64,000 nt of DNA from Marinilabiliaceae bacterium JC040 (GCA_022496785.1 SNAP01000005.1:62662-126661); one strand, 5' to 3'. Shown: positions 44,833 to 54,748, counted from the first letter of the stretch. The notes: a model not told the origin generated them from the letters alone. Numbers and translations: made by a program.

Positions 44833-45825
44833 TTAAATTCTTTTGTAAGACCTTATCTTATTGATACTTGCATCAGTCTTTTTTCTATTGCAATAATTTA
44901 TCAATATTAAACTGATTCCAATTATTAACATTCCTACTAAAGATTGAAGATTTGGACGCTCATTTGGTAGTATTGTCCAACTTAGTATTGCTCCAAAAAT
45001 TGGTATTATAAAAGTCCAAAAATTCAATATAGAGACCTTAACTCCTGGACGTTGCAATAAGGTGTACCATATTGCTATGGCTGCAGCAGAAACTATTGAA
45101 AGCCATATCCACGATATAAAATATTCTGCTGGTAGATTAAACGACCATGATGGATTCTCTATATATTCTGATAGTATTAAGATTATTCCTCCTCCAAATG
45201 TTAAAGAAAAAGCTGCTAATACTCTTGGACTTACATGATTTGCATTCTTGGCTATTAGCACATTTCCTATACTTCCTAAAAAATTCTTACTCATTAGAAT
45301 AATAATTCCTACTATAAGTAAATTGCTATCGATAAACGAACCATAAGAACGAGATGCTGTCTTCACCACCGCAGCTTTAGTCTCGCTATCTCCTGCCAAA
45401 CTAACAACCATCACACCTACTATACCTATTATTACAGCTATAAGTTTTTGAAAATTCATTTTATCATTTTTCATCATAAAATGAGCTGTTATTGCTACAA
45501 ATATAGGTCCCGATCCAACAATCATTGCTCCTACAGAACCTGGCACCATATCTAAACCGATATAGAACAGACTGTATAAAAATGTTGTTTGTACTAGTGC
45601 TACATTTATTAAAATCTTCCACGACTTAAATGATTCCCTCAATTTAGTACGTAAATTTGGTATAAAAGGAAGTATCATAAATCCCGATAAGAAGAATCTT
45701 AATCCTGCAAACTGTAGAGGTGTGTTATACCTCAATCCTATTTTTATTCCAACAAAAGGTGTGGCCCACAACAAACAACATATTATCGCTAAGAATGCTG
45801 TAGATGTTATTATCTTTTTAAGCAT
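44833..45825 (-). CDS. EamA/DMT-family transporter
   Basis: A 330-residue membrane protein with ten helices in two EamA repeats; WATPFVGIKIGLRYNTPLQFAGLRFFLSG, GSVGAMIVGSGPIFVAITAHFM and NFWTFIIPIFGAILSWTILP are typical stretches. It is unlike the EamA gene at 21464 in detail. Substrate unknown. The TAnnTTTG element read on the minus strand (45837-45830) ends right at the start codon, so a leaderless transcript is possible, but the 31-base gap to the SDR gene also allows co-transcription. Confidence 0.87.
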   Translation of the reverse strand: MLKKIITSTAFLAIICCLLWATPFVGIKIGLRYNTPLQFAGLRFFLSGFMILPFIPNLRTKLRESFKSWKILINVALVQTTFLYSLFYIGLDMVPGSVGAMIVGSGPIFVAITAHFMMKNDKMNFQKLIAVIIGIVGVMVVSLAGDSETKAAVVKTASRSYGSFIDSNLLIVGIIILMSKNFLGSIGNVLIAKNANHVSPRVLAAFSLTFGGGIILILSEYIENPSWSFNLPAEYFISWIWLSIVSAAAIAIWYTLLQRPGVKVSILNFWTFIIPIFGAILSWTILPNERPNLQSLVGMLIIGISLILINYCNRKKTDASINKIRSYKRI

Positions 45826-45856
45826 GAAACAAAGGTACTATCTTATTGTTCTTATC

Positions 45857-46642
45857 CTAATCTTTAAGCTTTACTTGTAATTTTTTTGTGACTCTAAGTA
45901 CTAAAGATTTTGGTAGCAAGGGTATTGTATATAGTACTATCTTTTCTAAAAGACCAACTCCTGCATACGAATTCCTTTTTCCCATTAACATTGATTCATA
46001 AGCCTTTGCAGCTACGTCTTTACTACTTGCAGTCTTCTTAAATATTATTGTTTTATCCATCCCAGACCTTGCTCCAAAGTTCGATTTTGTAGGACCAGGC
46101 ATGATATTAGTAATGCTAACACCAGTCCCTTTCAATTCCTCTGATATCGCATTTGTTAAAGAACTTACATACGATTTACTTGCATAATATATTGCTTGCA
46201 ATGGACCAGGCATTATGGATGCTATTGAAGATATATTCAAAATCCTTCCATGCCTATTATCAATCATATGTGGAAGAAACAGTCTTGTTAAACATGTAAG
46301 AGTTGTGATATTAACATTTATCATCTCTTGCATAAGATTAATATCCTGTTTGTAAAATTCATCTATCCCTCCAAATCCAGCGTTATTAATTAAATATTCT
46401 ACTTTAATATTGTTAGATACTACATAATCGTATATTCGCTGTGCTGCTCCTATATCTGATAAATCTTCACATAAAATGTAGGTGGATATATTGTATTGCT
46501 TATGAATTTCTGATGCTAATGATAAGAGTTTATCATTGTTTCTACCTATTAAAATTAAATTACCGTGGTTTGATGCATGCAATTTTGCAATTTCTAAACC
46601 TATTCCCGATGTAGCTCCTGTAATTAGTGCTGCTCTTTTCAT
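45857..46642 (-). CDS. Short-chain dehydrogenase/reductase (SDR)
   Basis: A 261-residue classical SDR: cofactor motif TGATSGIG at 8-15, NNAG near 86-89, catalytic Ser in NISSIASIMPG, YxxxK as YYASKSY, and PGPT after it. The R in LIGRNND suggests NADP(H). The last residues are basic and hydrophobic, possibly a membrane-associated tail (KIVLYTIPLLPKSLVLRVTKKLQ). Substrate unknown. It borders the defence island on its left side. Confidence 0.9.
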   Translation of the reverse strand: MKRAALITGATSGIGLEIAKLHASNHGNLILIGRNNDKLLSLASEIHKQYNISTYILCEDLSDIGAAQRIYDYVVSNNIKVEYLINNAGFGGIDEFYKQDINLMQEMINVNITTLTCLTRLFLPHMIDNRHGRILNISSIASIMPGPLQAIYYASKSYVSSLTNAISEELKGTGVSITNIMPGPTKSNFGARSGMDKTIIFKKTASSKDVAAKAYESMLMGKRNSYAGVGLLEKIVLYTIPLLPKSLVLRVTKKLQVKLKD

Positions 46643-46904
46643 TTCAATATTTGTTAATTGCGTGTTTGTGTTTTTCTACCTTCAAGATATGAATTTATTA
46701 TCTTGCCTACTAGCTTTTTTATTTATTATTTTTGAAGATATTTTCTCTCTTAGAGTTTTATTGAAATTAGTTTAATTGGAGAATTATTATCGACTTTTAT
46801 CTTAACACTAAAACATTTTAGCTAACTAAAAATTAGAAACATAAAAAGGGATAATTTTGCGATTTATATAAATACCTTTTATTTAATGATTTTTTTCAAA
46901 TTCG

Positions 46905-47528
46905 CTAATCAATAGTGTTTTCTACTTTTTTTATGTTTTCAATCCATTTTCTATTCTCATAAATAGTTGATCTATTAATCTTACATTTCAAATCTGGATA
47001 AGTTGATTTAATTATTTTCTTAACTGATTTAAAAACTGATTCAGGCATACTCTGTCCAAACGTTATTTTTTTTATCAAATCTAAACTAAAAGGAATCTCT
47101 ACTACAAAATCGTCTTTTGTTCCCTCAAATATTACACGATATTCTTTTTCTATATCATATTGTTTTCTCTTAGTAAAAGGTATATCAATAATACTTATTG
47201 CAGCACTATCTTCAATTGTTTTGTATTGTATCTTTCGTTTAGATACACCATCTTTTTCATTGAATATTTTTATCAATTCTTGTCCATCAAATTCAATACA
47301 ACAACCACTAATATCATTAGCAAATGTTTTCCAATGATATATTGTCTCGTCACCATAAGTAAAACATAAAGCAAAAAGTTTTTCCACTTTCTTCTTTTGT
47401 TTATATACATCAAGAATTTCAGTATCATTCCTATCATCCCAATTACTGGGTTCAATTAATATTAACTTTTGTCTTTCTAGTAAATCAATTAGTATTGGTA
47501 GCGTTGTAAATCTATTAAGCTTTTTCAT
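46905..47528 (-). CDS. DUF2971-like protein in the defence island
   Basis: A 207-residue protein beginning KLNRFTTLPILIDLLERQKLILIEPSNWDDRNDTEIL, with ALCFTYGDETIYHWKTFANDISGCCIEFDGQ (cited in parts) in the middle; these are the hallmarks of DUF2971 (a first Y/F-T-T segment, a W-D-D/N-D segment, a W...YA...GxCIEF segment and a later xIxFGxxxP). It starts 18 bases after the UvrD-like helicase gene on the same strand and so is the third gene of that operon. The family has no established activity known to me; its position suggests an effector or accessory role in phage defence, by inference only. Confidence 0.72.
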   Translation of the reverse strand: MKKLNRFTTLPILIDLLERQKLILIEPSNWDDRNDTEILDVYKQKKKVEKLFALCFTYGDETIYHWKTFANDISGCCIEFDGQELIKIFNEKDGVSKRKIQYKTIEDSAAISIIDIPFTKRKQYDIEKEYRVIFEGTKDDFVVEIPFSLDLIKKITFGQSMPESVFKSVKKIIKSTYPDLKCKINRSTIYENRKWIENIKKVENTID

Positions 47529-47546
47529 TTCTCATTAATTACAAAT

Positions 47547-49349
47547 TTAAATTTCATCATATTTAAAGTCATATGATAATAAATGTGAGGTGGGTTTTAA
47601 ACCTGTAGGATTATAATTATTAACATTCCTACCTATTTCAGAAATAAGATGTAAATTCTTTCTAGCTCTAGAACTAAGGACATAAAGCATCTTTTTTGAA
47701 TTCTTAGCACCATTTATTTTATCACTAAAATGTGGAACCCAACCTTCAAGGATTCCAAACCCAATAACGGTATCATATTCTTCACCTTTGATCCCATGTA
47801 TTGTTGATACTGTAATTCCTTCTCGCTGTTTAAAAACTTTCTTGAAATTGCTTATAGAATCAACAAATTCGTTCCCTTCTTTCTGCAACTTCTCTATTCT
47901 TTTTTCAGAACTTCTAAAAAATGAATCATAATGTTCTTTCAAAATTGGGAAACCAGGTATAGAGATCTTAAGAAAAACGCATATTTTATCAAAAATTATA
48001 CGTAGATATTCTAACCCTTCTTCTTCATCTATACTTACTGAATTACAAAATCTTAATAAACCTTTATTTGTAAAATCAGATATTTCTACACCAAAATTAC
48101 TAAGTTCATTTAATACCTCTGTACTCCATCTTAATCTACGAATATATAAGTTAGGAGAAGGCTCTGTTAGTACAATTCTACTCAATTTATACCAAAAATT
48201 ATCAATATCTCTAGCAAATGGAGACATACCAGGTCCATCAAAACTACATTCAGGCAACCTTACCATTAAATTTCTTGTCAAACTTGCTAAAGGATACCAC
48301 TGAGGAGCTGCAATACATATCTCATTTTGTGAAATATGTTTATCTTTTATATTTAAAATCACAAGATTTACAATTTCATCGACAAGATTATCTTTATGAA
48401 TAGTATTATTAAAAGTTATAAGACTATTATAATCTTTATTTTTACCTACTGAAAGAATTTTATTATCATACGTTTTATAAGCATTAAAATAATTTATAAT
48501 CTTAGATGAAGACCTATAATTTTTTGATAAATCTGCAATTGTCAACTTAAAACCAAATAATAATTCTAAATCACTCTTACTCATAGGAAATCCTCCTAAT
48601 GAATCATATATTGCTTGATTTGGATCTCCAACAATCAGAGTTCTAGATTTACTATTCCCAGCCTTCAATATAGAAGAAATTATATGATATTGTATTTCTT
48701 TAGTATCTTGATATTCATCAATTAAAATAAATGGAAATAATTTCGAAAGTATCTGGCTTATAACAGGTCGTTTCTTTAATATCTTAAACGAATAAGCCAA
48801 AATCATTTCAAAATCGATTTGATTATTTTGTTTTAAAATATTAAAATATTTAGTAAGCACTGCACGGATATTTTTATGTTTAAATTTATCTTTACACATC
48901 AATATAAATTTATCATGAGTAGCTATATACCCACAGTCATAGAGAGAAAGTTTGTTTCCTTCAAAAGATTTACATAGTTTTTCCAATAATTCTTCTGCGT
49001 CATAGGAATTTATTACACTAAATCCATTTTTTAATTCATCTAGGTATAAAGAATATGGCCTTAATATCCATTCTAAACAAAAGGAATGAATTGTTCCAAT
49101 CCAAAGCTGAGTGACATCTACTCCTAGTAATTCAACACGGTCTTTAATTTCATCAGCAGCTGCATTTGTATATGTTATTGCTATAATGAATTCCTTTTCT
49201 GATTTTAATCTAGATAATTCGTAAGCTATTTTATATATAAGAGTTCTTGTTTTTCCACTTCCTGGACAAGCAACTAATAAAACACTATTCTGCTCAAAAA
49301 TAGCTTTCTCCTGTTCTGAATTCAATTCATCCTTATTCCAAACAAACAT
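47547..49349 (-). CDS. UvrD/Rep-like superfamily 1 helicase, GajB-like
   Basis: A 600-residue SF1A helicase: Q-motif LNSEQEKAI, Walker A ACPGSGKT at 27-34, Ia TYTNAAADEI, motif II DEYQDTKEIQ at 211-220, motif III GDPNQAIYDSLGG, motif IV SKNYRSS, motif V STIHGIKGEEYDTVIGFG and motif VI YVLSSRARKNL. It begins three bases after the OLD-family gene, the order found in Gabija (GajA then GajB). At 600 residues it is about 100 longer than the Bacillus GajB I remember, with the extra length in the 2A/2B region. The role in defence is inferred from the pairing. Confidence 0.85.
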   Translation of the reverse strand: MFVWNKDELNSEQEKAIFEQNSVLLVACPGSGKTRTLIYKIAYELSRLKSEKEFIIAITYTNAAADEIKDRVELLGVDVTQLWIGTIHSFCLEWILRPYSLYLDELKNGFSVINSYDAEELLEKLCKSFEGNKLSLYDCGYIATHDKFILMCKDKFKHKNIRAVLTKYFNILKQNNQIDFEMILAYSFKILKKRPVISQILSKLFPFILIDEYQDTKEIQYHIISSILKAGNSKSRTLIVGDPNQAIYDSLGGFPMSKSDLELLFGFKLTIADLSKNYRSSSKIINYFNAYKTYDNKILSVGKNKDYNSLITFNNTIHKDNLVDEIVNLVILNIKDKHISQNEICIAAPQWYPLASLTRNLMVRLPECSFDGPGMSPFARDIDNFWYKLSRIVLTEPSPNLYIRRLRWSTEVLNELSNFGVEISDFTNKGLLRFCNSVSIDEEEGLEYLRIIFDKICVFLKISIPGFPILKEHYDSFFRSSEKRIEKLQKEGNEFVDSISNFKKVFKQREGITVSTIHGIKGEEYDTVIGFGILEGWVPHFSDKINGAKNSKKMLYVLSSRARKNLHLISEIGRNVNNYNPTGLKPTSHLLSYDFKYDEI

Positions 49350-49352
49350 ATG

Positions 49353-51485
49353 CTACAGTAATTTTAAAAAGGTCACAACACTATCTTCAGGAATTACTAT
49401 TTCTAATTTTGTGATAAGAGAATCTATCTTTGTAGCATCTCTTCTATATTCATCTATAGCATTTATAACATCTGTAAAATCAATATCATCATCTTTAGAA
49501 TACTTTTTAATTTTATATTCGACGAACTTACATATAAGATCTTGTGAGAAAGATGATTTTGCAAATATAATAGCCTTTAGTATATATTTTGGGATGATAG
49601 TCTTGTAAGAAATATATTCACCCAACATAATAGCAAACCATCCTTTTCCTTCTCTATTCGCCATCGTTAAAACTCTTTTTCCATATCTAGAAACATCATT
49701 AGAATTGATATCTGATTTAGCATCTATAATAGTGTTTCCATCCACATATATAACATCAACTAATTTCTCTACCTCAAAAGTATTCTTTGCTTTTATAAAA
49801 TCTACCTCAAATGTATGTTCAGCATAAAAAATTTCAATCCACTTATTACCATTTGAAAAATTATTAAGATATATTCTTCTCTCTTGACCTTTATCCATTG
49901 ATCTTTTTACTTTCTTTTTATATTTAGCAACAGAATCAGAATCATTAACATTTACAGTTACATCACAAATTGCATCATCCAAATCTGTTATAATACTACA
50001 TCTACGTCTAATTCTATCTTCATGGAATAACTGAGCAACATTTTTAAATCCAGTACTTCTAATATTTATTAAACTTATACCTAATTCATCTAAACTTATT
50101 CCAAAAATCTCTTTTATCATTTTTGGAATCAATATTTCTTCTGCATCTCCTTCAACTAAGATTACTCCCTTTGCAAAAAGAAGATTACTCCTTACTGCAT
50201 CTAAATATCTCTGCACTTTCATCAATTCTTCAGTTTCTAATCCATTAGATGGCTGAAAAACTTCAGCTGAATTTTGTTTTTTTCCAAGAATATTCATATT
50301 ACTAACATTACTAACATCTGAAATATGCGTAGAATGTGTAGAATAAATAATTTGAGTATCTCCATAATCAAGGTTCTCAAAAAGAGTTTTTTGTATATGA
50401 GTATGAATATGAGCTTCAGGCTCTTCTATTAATAAGAAATTTGCAAATGTTTCTTTAGATTTTTGATACTTGTATTCTAATAATTTCAAAGTTAGAAATA
50501 TAAGATTTGCACCTCCTAAGCTAAGTTCATGTATATCTCCTTCATAAGATTCATTAGGTTCTGCAATAAATAATCTTAATGATTGTAATAATCTATCTGC
50601 TTCATTAGACAAACTAGATTTAATAGACAAGAAAGCAGGTGAATATGTTTCTCCTACAGCATCATTTATTGTTTCTTTGATATCATTCCTAATCATATGA
50701 ACATCAGGTAATGTTTCAATTTTCTCATTTAAATTATTTACTATTTCTTTAATAGGAGCAAAATCTGTATCATCTATATCTCCACTCTTACTTCTCAATA
50801 ATGATAATAATGGATTTGTTCTATTATTATGGAAATCTGAAACAACATCTCTTAATGCTTTAATAAATGTAAAAGAAATCTCTTTAGCGATAGATAACTG
50901 ATGGGGAATTTTAATTCCATACTTAGAAGTATCTATATTTGCTTTAAATTTCACTTTATCAAAATCTCCAACTAAATCTTTATAGACTTCTTCATCATTA
51001 AAATCTACAATACTTTTTCCTGAAAAAAAAGTCTCATAATCATCCTTAATAGTAATATTATTTAAGATTTTAGCCAAACCATCTTTATCACCTTCTTTAA
51101 GCTCCGATAATTTTAATCTGATATCTTTCTTTGGCCTAAAAAATAAATTATAAGCAGCCTTATCTACAATACAATCTTTATCAATTACACCAAAACCATG
51201 AACAAATAATGATTGAATAGCTTCATCTGAGGATAGTTCAGAAAACTCCATACTTATTATAATCCAATGTCCCCTCCAGTCTTTAAGATTTCTATTGAAA
51301 TCATTTTCATTTAATTTATAAGCATATTGATAAGAAGAATCTTCCAATAATAATCTCATGGCTCTAAAAAGATTAGTCTTTCCTGAACCATTCTCTCCAA
51401 TAATTGTATTTATTCCTTTATTGAATTTAAAATTTTCACTTGCAAAATTCCTATAATTAACAAGTGAAACTTTAGATATATACAT
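49353..51485 (-). CDS. OLD-family ATPase/TOPRIM nuclease, GajA-like
   Basis: A 710-residue class 2 OLD protein. ATPase: Walker A GENGSGKT at 30-37, ABC signature LSLGGANLI at 321-329, Walker B LLIEEPEAHIH at 351-361, H-loop STHSTHI at 382-388. TOPRIM nuclease: E445 in VILVEGDAEE and D501/D503/D504 in ITDLDD, followed by a C-terminal helical region to 710. It is followed three bases later by a UvrD-like helicase, as in Gabija, but is longer than the roughly 580-residue type protein, both between the ATPase halves and after the TOPRIM part. A -7 element (TAnnTTTG, 51519-51512 minus) lies 27 bases upstream. A nuclease activated on nucleotide depletion is the known Gabija mechanism; here inferred. 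Confidence 0.85.
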   Translation of the reverse strand: MYISKVSLVNYRNFASENFKFNKGINTIIGENGSGKTNLFRAMRLLLEDSSYQYAYKLNENDFNRNLKDWRGHWIIISMEFSELSSDEAIQSLFVHGFGVIDKDCIVDKAAYNLFFRPKKDIRLKLSELKEGDKDGLAKILNNITIKDDYETFFSGKSIVDFNDEEVYKDLVGDFDKVKFKANIDTSKYGIKIPHQLSIAKEISFTFIKALRDVVSDFHNNRTNPLLSLLRSKSGDIDDTDFAPIKEIVNNLNEKIETLPDVHMIRNDIKETINDAVGETYSPAFLSIKSSLSNEADRLLQSLRLFIAEPNESYEGDIHELSLGGANLIFLTLKLLEYKYQKSKETFANFLLIEEPEAHIHTHIQKTLFENLDYGDTQIIYSTHSTHISDVSNVSNMNILGKKQNSAEVFQPSNGLETEELMKVQRYLDAVRSNLLFAKGVILVEGDAEEILIPKMIKEIFGISLDELGISLINIRSTGFKNVAQLFHEDRIRRRCSIITDLDDAICDVTVNVNDSDSVAKYKKKVKRSMDKGQERRIYLNNFSNGNKWIEIFYAEHTFEVDFIKAKNTFEVEKLVDVIYVDGNTIIDAKSDINSNDVSRYGKRVLTMANREGKGWFAIMLGEYISYKTIIPKYILKAIIFAKSSFSQDLICKFVEYKIKKYSKDDDIDFTDVINAIDEYRRDATKIDSLITKLEIVIPEDSVVTFLKLL

Positions 51486-51716
51486 ATATTATTAATTTAA
51501 AATTTCTATAACAAAGCTACTAAAAACATCATAATTATATTATAGATATTTATAAAATATTATATCTACTAAGAACGAGATTAAATAATACTAACAAACA
51601 AAAAATCAGAATAACATAAATTCAATAAATAGATTTATATATATTTCAAATAATATAGATACTTAAGGAACCAATTTACTCTTACTAAGAATTATACGTG
51701 TAGCAATAAAATTTCA

Positions 51717-52574
51717 TTATAAATCTTTTAGTTGTAACATCTTTATTTTCAAATCCTTTATTCCTATTTTCTTTAATTGAGAATATAAATAGTTTTTCTC
51801 CTTTTCAGTATAAAATGAAACATTCCATTTAGCATTTTTATTTAATTCGTAAAGAAGTCTAAAATATGGCAAATCAACATCAGAAAGAGAATGACCTAGA
51901 ACGTAGATATTTTCTAAATCATTGTATTTATTGAATTTTACATTATTTTGTTTTATTATTTCATCAGTTTTTTTTCTAAATTTTACTAATGGAAGTTTAG
52001 CAGAACGATTTAAATCTTCATCCATTTCCTGTTCATTTGATGGCATTCCTGTTTCATCACTATAACTGTATTCTATTTTTTCTTTTTCTTTGTGTCCAAA
52101 AATCAAATCATTATCATTAATTGAACCATGAATATGCCAAATTTCATTTTTTGGTATGTAATATACTTCTTCAAGAGTTAATGTATAATTAAATGTAATA
52201 AATCTTGCTTTAGGATATAATATTGGCAATAATATAATTTTTGAATCATAATCAAGCTTTATATTCTTAATCCAACTTATAAAACAATTTTTAATCCCCT
52301 CATATAGCTTATCTACTAAACCTAAACATGTATTAATTTTATCTATAGGATCTTGAATTCTTGATGCACAATCTCTATATATTTTTGAACTATCAAAAGT
52401 TGATAAATCATTTTCAAAATCACACCATCTACCATCCTTAACATTGAAATTCCAGTACTCATGTATTTCATAATATAAAGATTTTGACCATTCTTCCATG
52501 AAATTTTCAAAATCTGAATAAGAAGTTGAAAATCCATGATATCTATCAAATCCATTTCCAATAATATATAACAT
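51717..52574 (-). CDS. AbiH-family abortive-infection protein
   Basis: A 285-residue protein with the AbiH (PF14253) layout: IIGNGFDRYHGFSTSYSDF at 4-22, WCDFENDLSTF at 50-60, FITFNYTLTLEEVY at 125-138, WHIHGSINDNDLIFGHK at 146-162 and a late YVLGHSLSDVDLPYF. The nucleotide-binding-like GNGFD and FNYT/HGS elements recall the Sir2/NAD-binding fold, but the mechanism of AbiH is not settled. It is on the same strand as the OLD-UvrD-DUF2971 genes, 231 bases upstream, and probably has its own promoter (a -7 element lies at 52640-52647 on the minus strand). It strengthens the defence-island reading. Confidence 0.87.
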   Translation of the reverse strand: MLYIIGNGFDRYHGFSTSYSDFENFMEEWSKSLYYEIHEYWNFNVKDGRWCDFENDLSTFDSSKIYRDCASRIQDPIDKINTCLGLVDKLYEGIKNCFISWIKNIKLDYDSKIILLPILYPKARFITFNYTLTLEEVYYIPKNEIWHIHGSINDNDLIFGHKEKEKIEYSYSDETGMPSNEQEMDEDLNRSAKLPLVKFRKKTDEIIKQNNVKFNKYNDLENIYVLGHSLSDVDLPYFRLLYELNKNAKWNVSFYTEKEKNYLYSQLKKIGIKDLKIKMLQLKDL

Positions 52575-52671
52575 TTTATTTCGTATTTATATTTGTTAAT
52601 AAATTTTTGTATATTCCCAACCAATCCCTCCCCCATTTTCAAACATACTTCCTCCATAGATTAGACATGCC

Positions 52672-52690
52672 TACAACAAGATATGTTGTA
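52672..52690. repeat. Perfect inverted repeat at the island edge
   Basis: TACAACA (52672-52678) and TGTTGTA (52684-52690) around AGATA; one more C-G pair (52671/52691) makes eight. It lies between AbiH and the 11-bp repeats and may be a regulator site or a remnant of the junction. Confidence 0.55.
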
Positions 52691-52696
52691 GAAAGG

Positions 52697-52740
52697 ATGG
52701 ACAGACCATGGACAAACCATGGACAAAGTACGGACTTGAT
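52697..52740 (+). repeat. Four degenerate 11-bp tandem repeats
   Basis: ATGGACAGACC, ATGGACAAACC, ATGGACAAAGT and ACGGACTTGAT follow each other without gaps (52697, 52708, 52719, 52730). They share NxGGAC at the same phase and are richer in G and C than the surroundings. Located between the defence island and the dnaK terminator. Function unknown. Confidence 0.7.
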
Positions 52741-52775
52741 AGGTAGAAGAACCCTCTTGTGTTAGGTTTATATAC

Positions 52776-52812
52776 AAAAAAAGAGGAATGAACTTCTATG
52801 TTCATTCCCCTT
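52776..52812 (-). terminator. Terminator of dnaK
   Basis: A 13-bp stem (52781-52793 with 52800-52812, one G-U pair on the minus strand) around TTCTAT, followed by T on the minus strand (52782-52776). Lies 25 bases beyond the dnaK stop. Confidence 0.92.
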
Positions 52813-52837
52813 GATTATTATAGTTTTAGAAATCAAA

Positions 52838-54748
52838 TTATTTCACTTCTTCAAAATCTACATCAGTTACTTCCTCATCTGATTTACCACCTTGGTTTGC
52901 TCCTGGGTTAGCACCTGGATTTGGTTGTCCTTGTGCTCCTTGAGCTCCAGCTTGTTGATACATTTCTTGAGAAGCAGCTTGGAATACTGTATTTAATTCT
53001 TCCATTGCTTTTTTCATTCCGTCGATATCTTGACCTTTATGAGCTTCTTTCAATTTGTTTAATGCATCCTCTATTGGTTGCTTTTTGTCTGCTGGTAATT
53101 TATCTCCAAGTTCTTTAAGTTGTTTCTCAGTTTGGAAAATTGTACTATCAGCTTGGTTTATTGTATCTACTCTGTCTTTTGCTTGATTATCAGCATCTGC
53201 ATTAGCTTTAGCTTCATCTTTCATTCTGTTGATTTCTTCGTCAGAAAGACCAGAAGATGCCTCAATTCTAATTGATTGCTCTTTTCCTGTTGCTTTATCT
53301 TTTGCTGATACATGTAAAATACCATTTGCATCAATATCGAATGTTACTTCAATTTGAGGTACTCCTCTTGGTGCTGCAGGAATTCCGTCTAAATGGAAAC
53401 GACCAATTGTTTTATTATCGTTTGCCATTGGTCTCTCACCTTGTAGAATATGTATCTCTACTGATGGTTGATTATCTGCTGCTGTAGAGAATGTTTCAGA
53501 TTTCTTAGAAGGAATTGTTGTATTCGCATCTATTAATTTTGTCATTACTCCACCCATTGTTTCAATACCTAATGAAAGTGGTGTTACATCTAATAACAAT
53601 ACATCTTTTACCTCTCCTGTTAATACTCCTCCTTGGATTGCTGCTCCTACTGCAACTACCTCATCAGGATTTACTCCTTTTGATGGTGTCTTTCCAAAGT
53701 ATTGTTGTACTTTCTCTACTACTGCTGGTATACGTGTTGATCCACCTACTAAAATTACTTCGTTGATGTCTGATGTTGATAATCCTGCATCTTGAAGAGC
53801 TAATCTACATGGCTCAATAATTGCTTGTAGTAATCTATCTGACAATTGCTCGAATTGTGCTCTTGATAGTGTACGTACAAGGTGTTTAGGCATTCCGTCT
53901 ACTGGGAATATATATGGTAAGTTAATCTCTGTAGATGTTGAAGATGAAAGCTCAATTTTTGCTTTCTCTGCTGCCTCTTTCAATCTTTGAAGAGCCATTG
54001 CATCTTTTCTTAAGTCTACATTTTCGTCTTTTAAAAACTCTTCTGCTAACCAGTCGATAATTACTTGATCGAAATCGTCACCTCCTAAGTGTGTATCACC
54101 ATTAGTAGATTTCACTTCGAATACACCATCACCTAATTCAAGGATTGAGATATCGAATGTACCACCACCTAAATCGAATACTGCGATTTTTTGATCTTCA
54201 TCTTTCTTATCTAAACCATATGCTAATGATGCTGCTGTTGGCTCGTTGATAATTCTTTTTACTGATAATCCTGCAATTTCTCCTGCCTCTTTTGTTGCTT
54301 GACGCTGTGCATCGTTGAAATATGCTGGTACTGTAATTACAGCCTCTGTTACTTCTTGTCCTAAATAGTCCTCTGCTGTTTTCTTCATTTTTTGAAGTAC
54401 CATTGCAGAAATCTCTTGTGGAGAATATTTTCTATCGTCGATAACTACTCTTGGTGTGTTGTTATCTCCTTTTACTACTTCGTAAGGTACTTTTGTTGAT
54501 TCGTTTCCTAATTTATCAAATGTTTCTCCCATGAAACGTTTGATAGAATATACAGTTTTTGTTGGGTTAGTGATCGCTTGACGTTTTGCTGGATCTCCAA
54601 CTTTTCTTTCTCCTCCATCTATGAATCCAACGATTGAAGGAGTTGTTCTTTTTCCTTCGCTATTAGGAATTACAACTGGTTCGTTTCCTTCCATTACTGA
54701 AACACATGAGTTTGTTGTTCCTAAGTCGATACCTATAATTTTTCCCAT
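52838..54748 (-). CDS. dnaK: Chaperone DnaK (Hsp70)
   Basis: A 636-residue Hsp70. The N-terminal ATPase begins [20 protein letters not shown]; other signatures are [10 protein letters not shown]-like [14 protein letters not shown] and [21 protein letters not shown] (cited in part). The substrate-binding domain has [11 protein letters not shown], and the C-terminal lid ends in a glycine/glutamine-rich tail and [12 protein letters not shown]. Codon use is strongly biased, as in highly expressed genes. It stands alone, without grpE or dnaJ, which is common in Bacteroidota. Divergent from a DEAD-box helicase gene; the 216-base gap holds repeated AGTCATA elements. Confidence 0.98.
   Translation of the reverse strand: MGKIIGIDLGTTNSCVSVMEGNEPVVIPNSEGKRTTPSIVGFIDGGERKVGDPAKRQAITNPTKTVYSIKRFMGETFDKLGNESTKVPYEVVKGDNNTPRVVIDDRKYSPQEISAMVLQKMKKTAEDYLGQEVTEAVITVPAYFNDAQRQATKEAGEIAGLSVKRIINEPTAASLAYGLDKKDEDQKIAVFDLGGGTFDISILELGDGVFEVKSTNGDTHLGGDDFDQVIIDWLAEEFLKDENVDLRKDAMALQRLKEAAEKAKIELSSSTSTEINLPYIFPVDGMPKHLVRTLSRAQFEQLSDRLLQAIIEPCRLALQDAGLSTSDINEVILVGGSTRIPAVVEKVQQYFGKTPSKGVNPDEVVAVGAAIQGGVLTGEVKDVLLLDVTPLSLGIETMGGVMTKLIDANTTIPSKKSETFSTAADNQPSVEIHILQGERPMANDNKTIGRFHLDGIPAAPRGVPQIEVTFDIDANGILHVSAKDKATGKEQSIRIEASSGLSDEEINRMKDEAKANADADNQAKDRVDTINQADSTIFQTEKQLKELGDKLPADKKQPIEDALNKLKEAHKGQDIDGMKKAMEELNTVFQAASQEMYQQAGAQGAQGQPNPGANPGANQGGKSDEEVTDVDFEEVK

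Noticed and set aside
46536-46775. 79-codon plus-strand frame next to the SDR start
   Set aside because: Mostly antisense to the SDR nucleotide-binding region; hydrophobic low-complexity tail without support.
51717-52574. Sir2-type NADase instead of AbiH
   Set aside because: The GNGFD start, FNYT and HGS elements are arranged as in AbiH; the Sir2 catalytic histidine with its surrounding motif was not found.
52343-52657. 104-codon frame overlapping the start of the AbiH gene
   Set aside because: Same strand, different frame; low-complexity methionine/isoleucine-rich sequence, while the AbiH frame has clear family motifs.
53272-53766. Leucine-rich frames opposite dnaK
   Set aside because: They are antisense shadows of the codon-biased dnaK gene, as shown by their near-pure leucine/valine composition.
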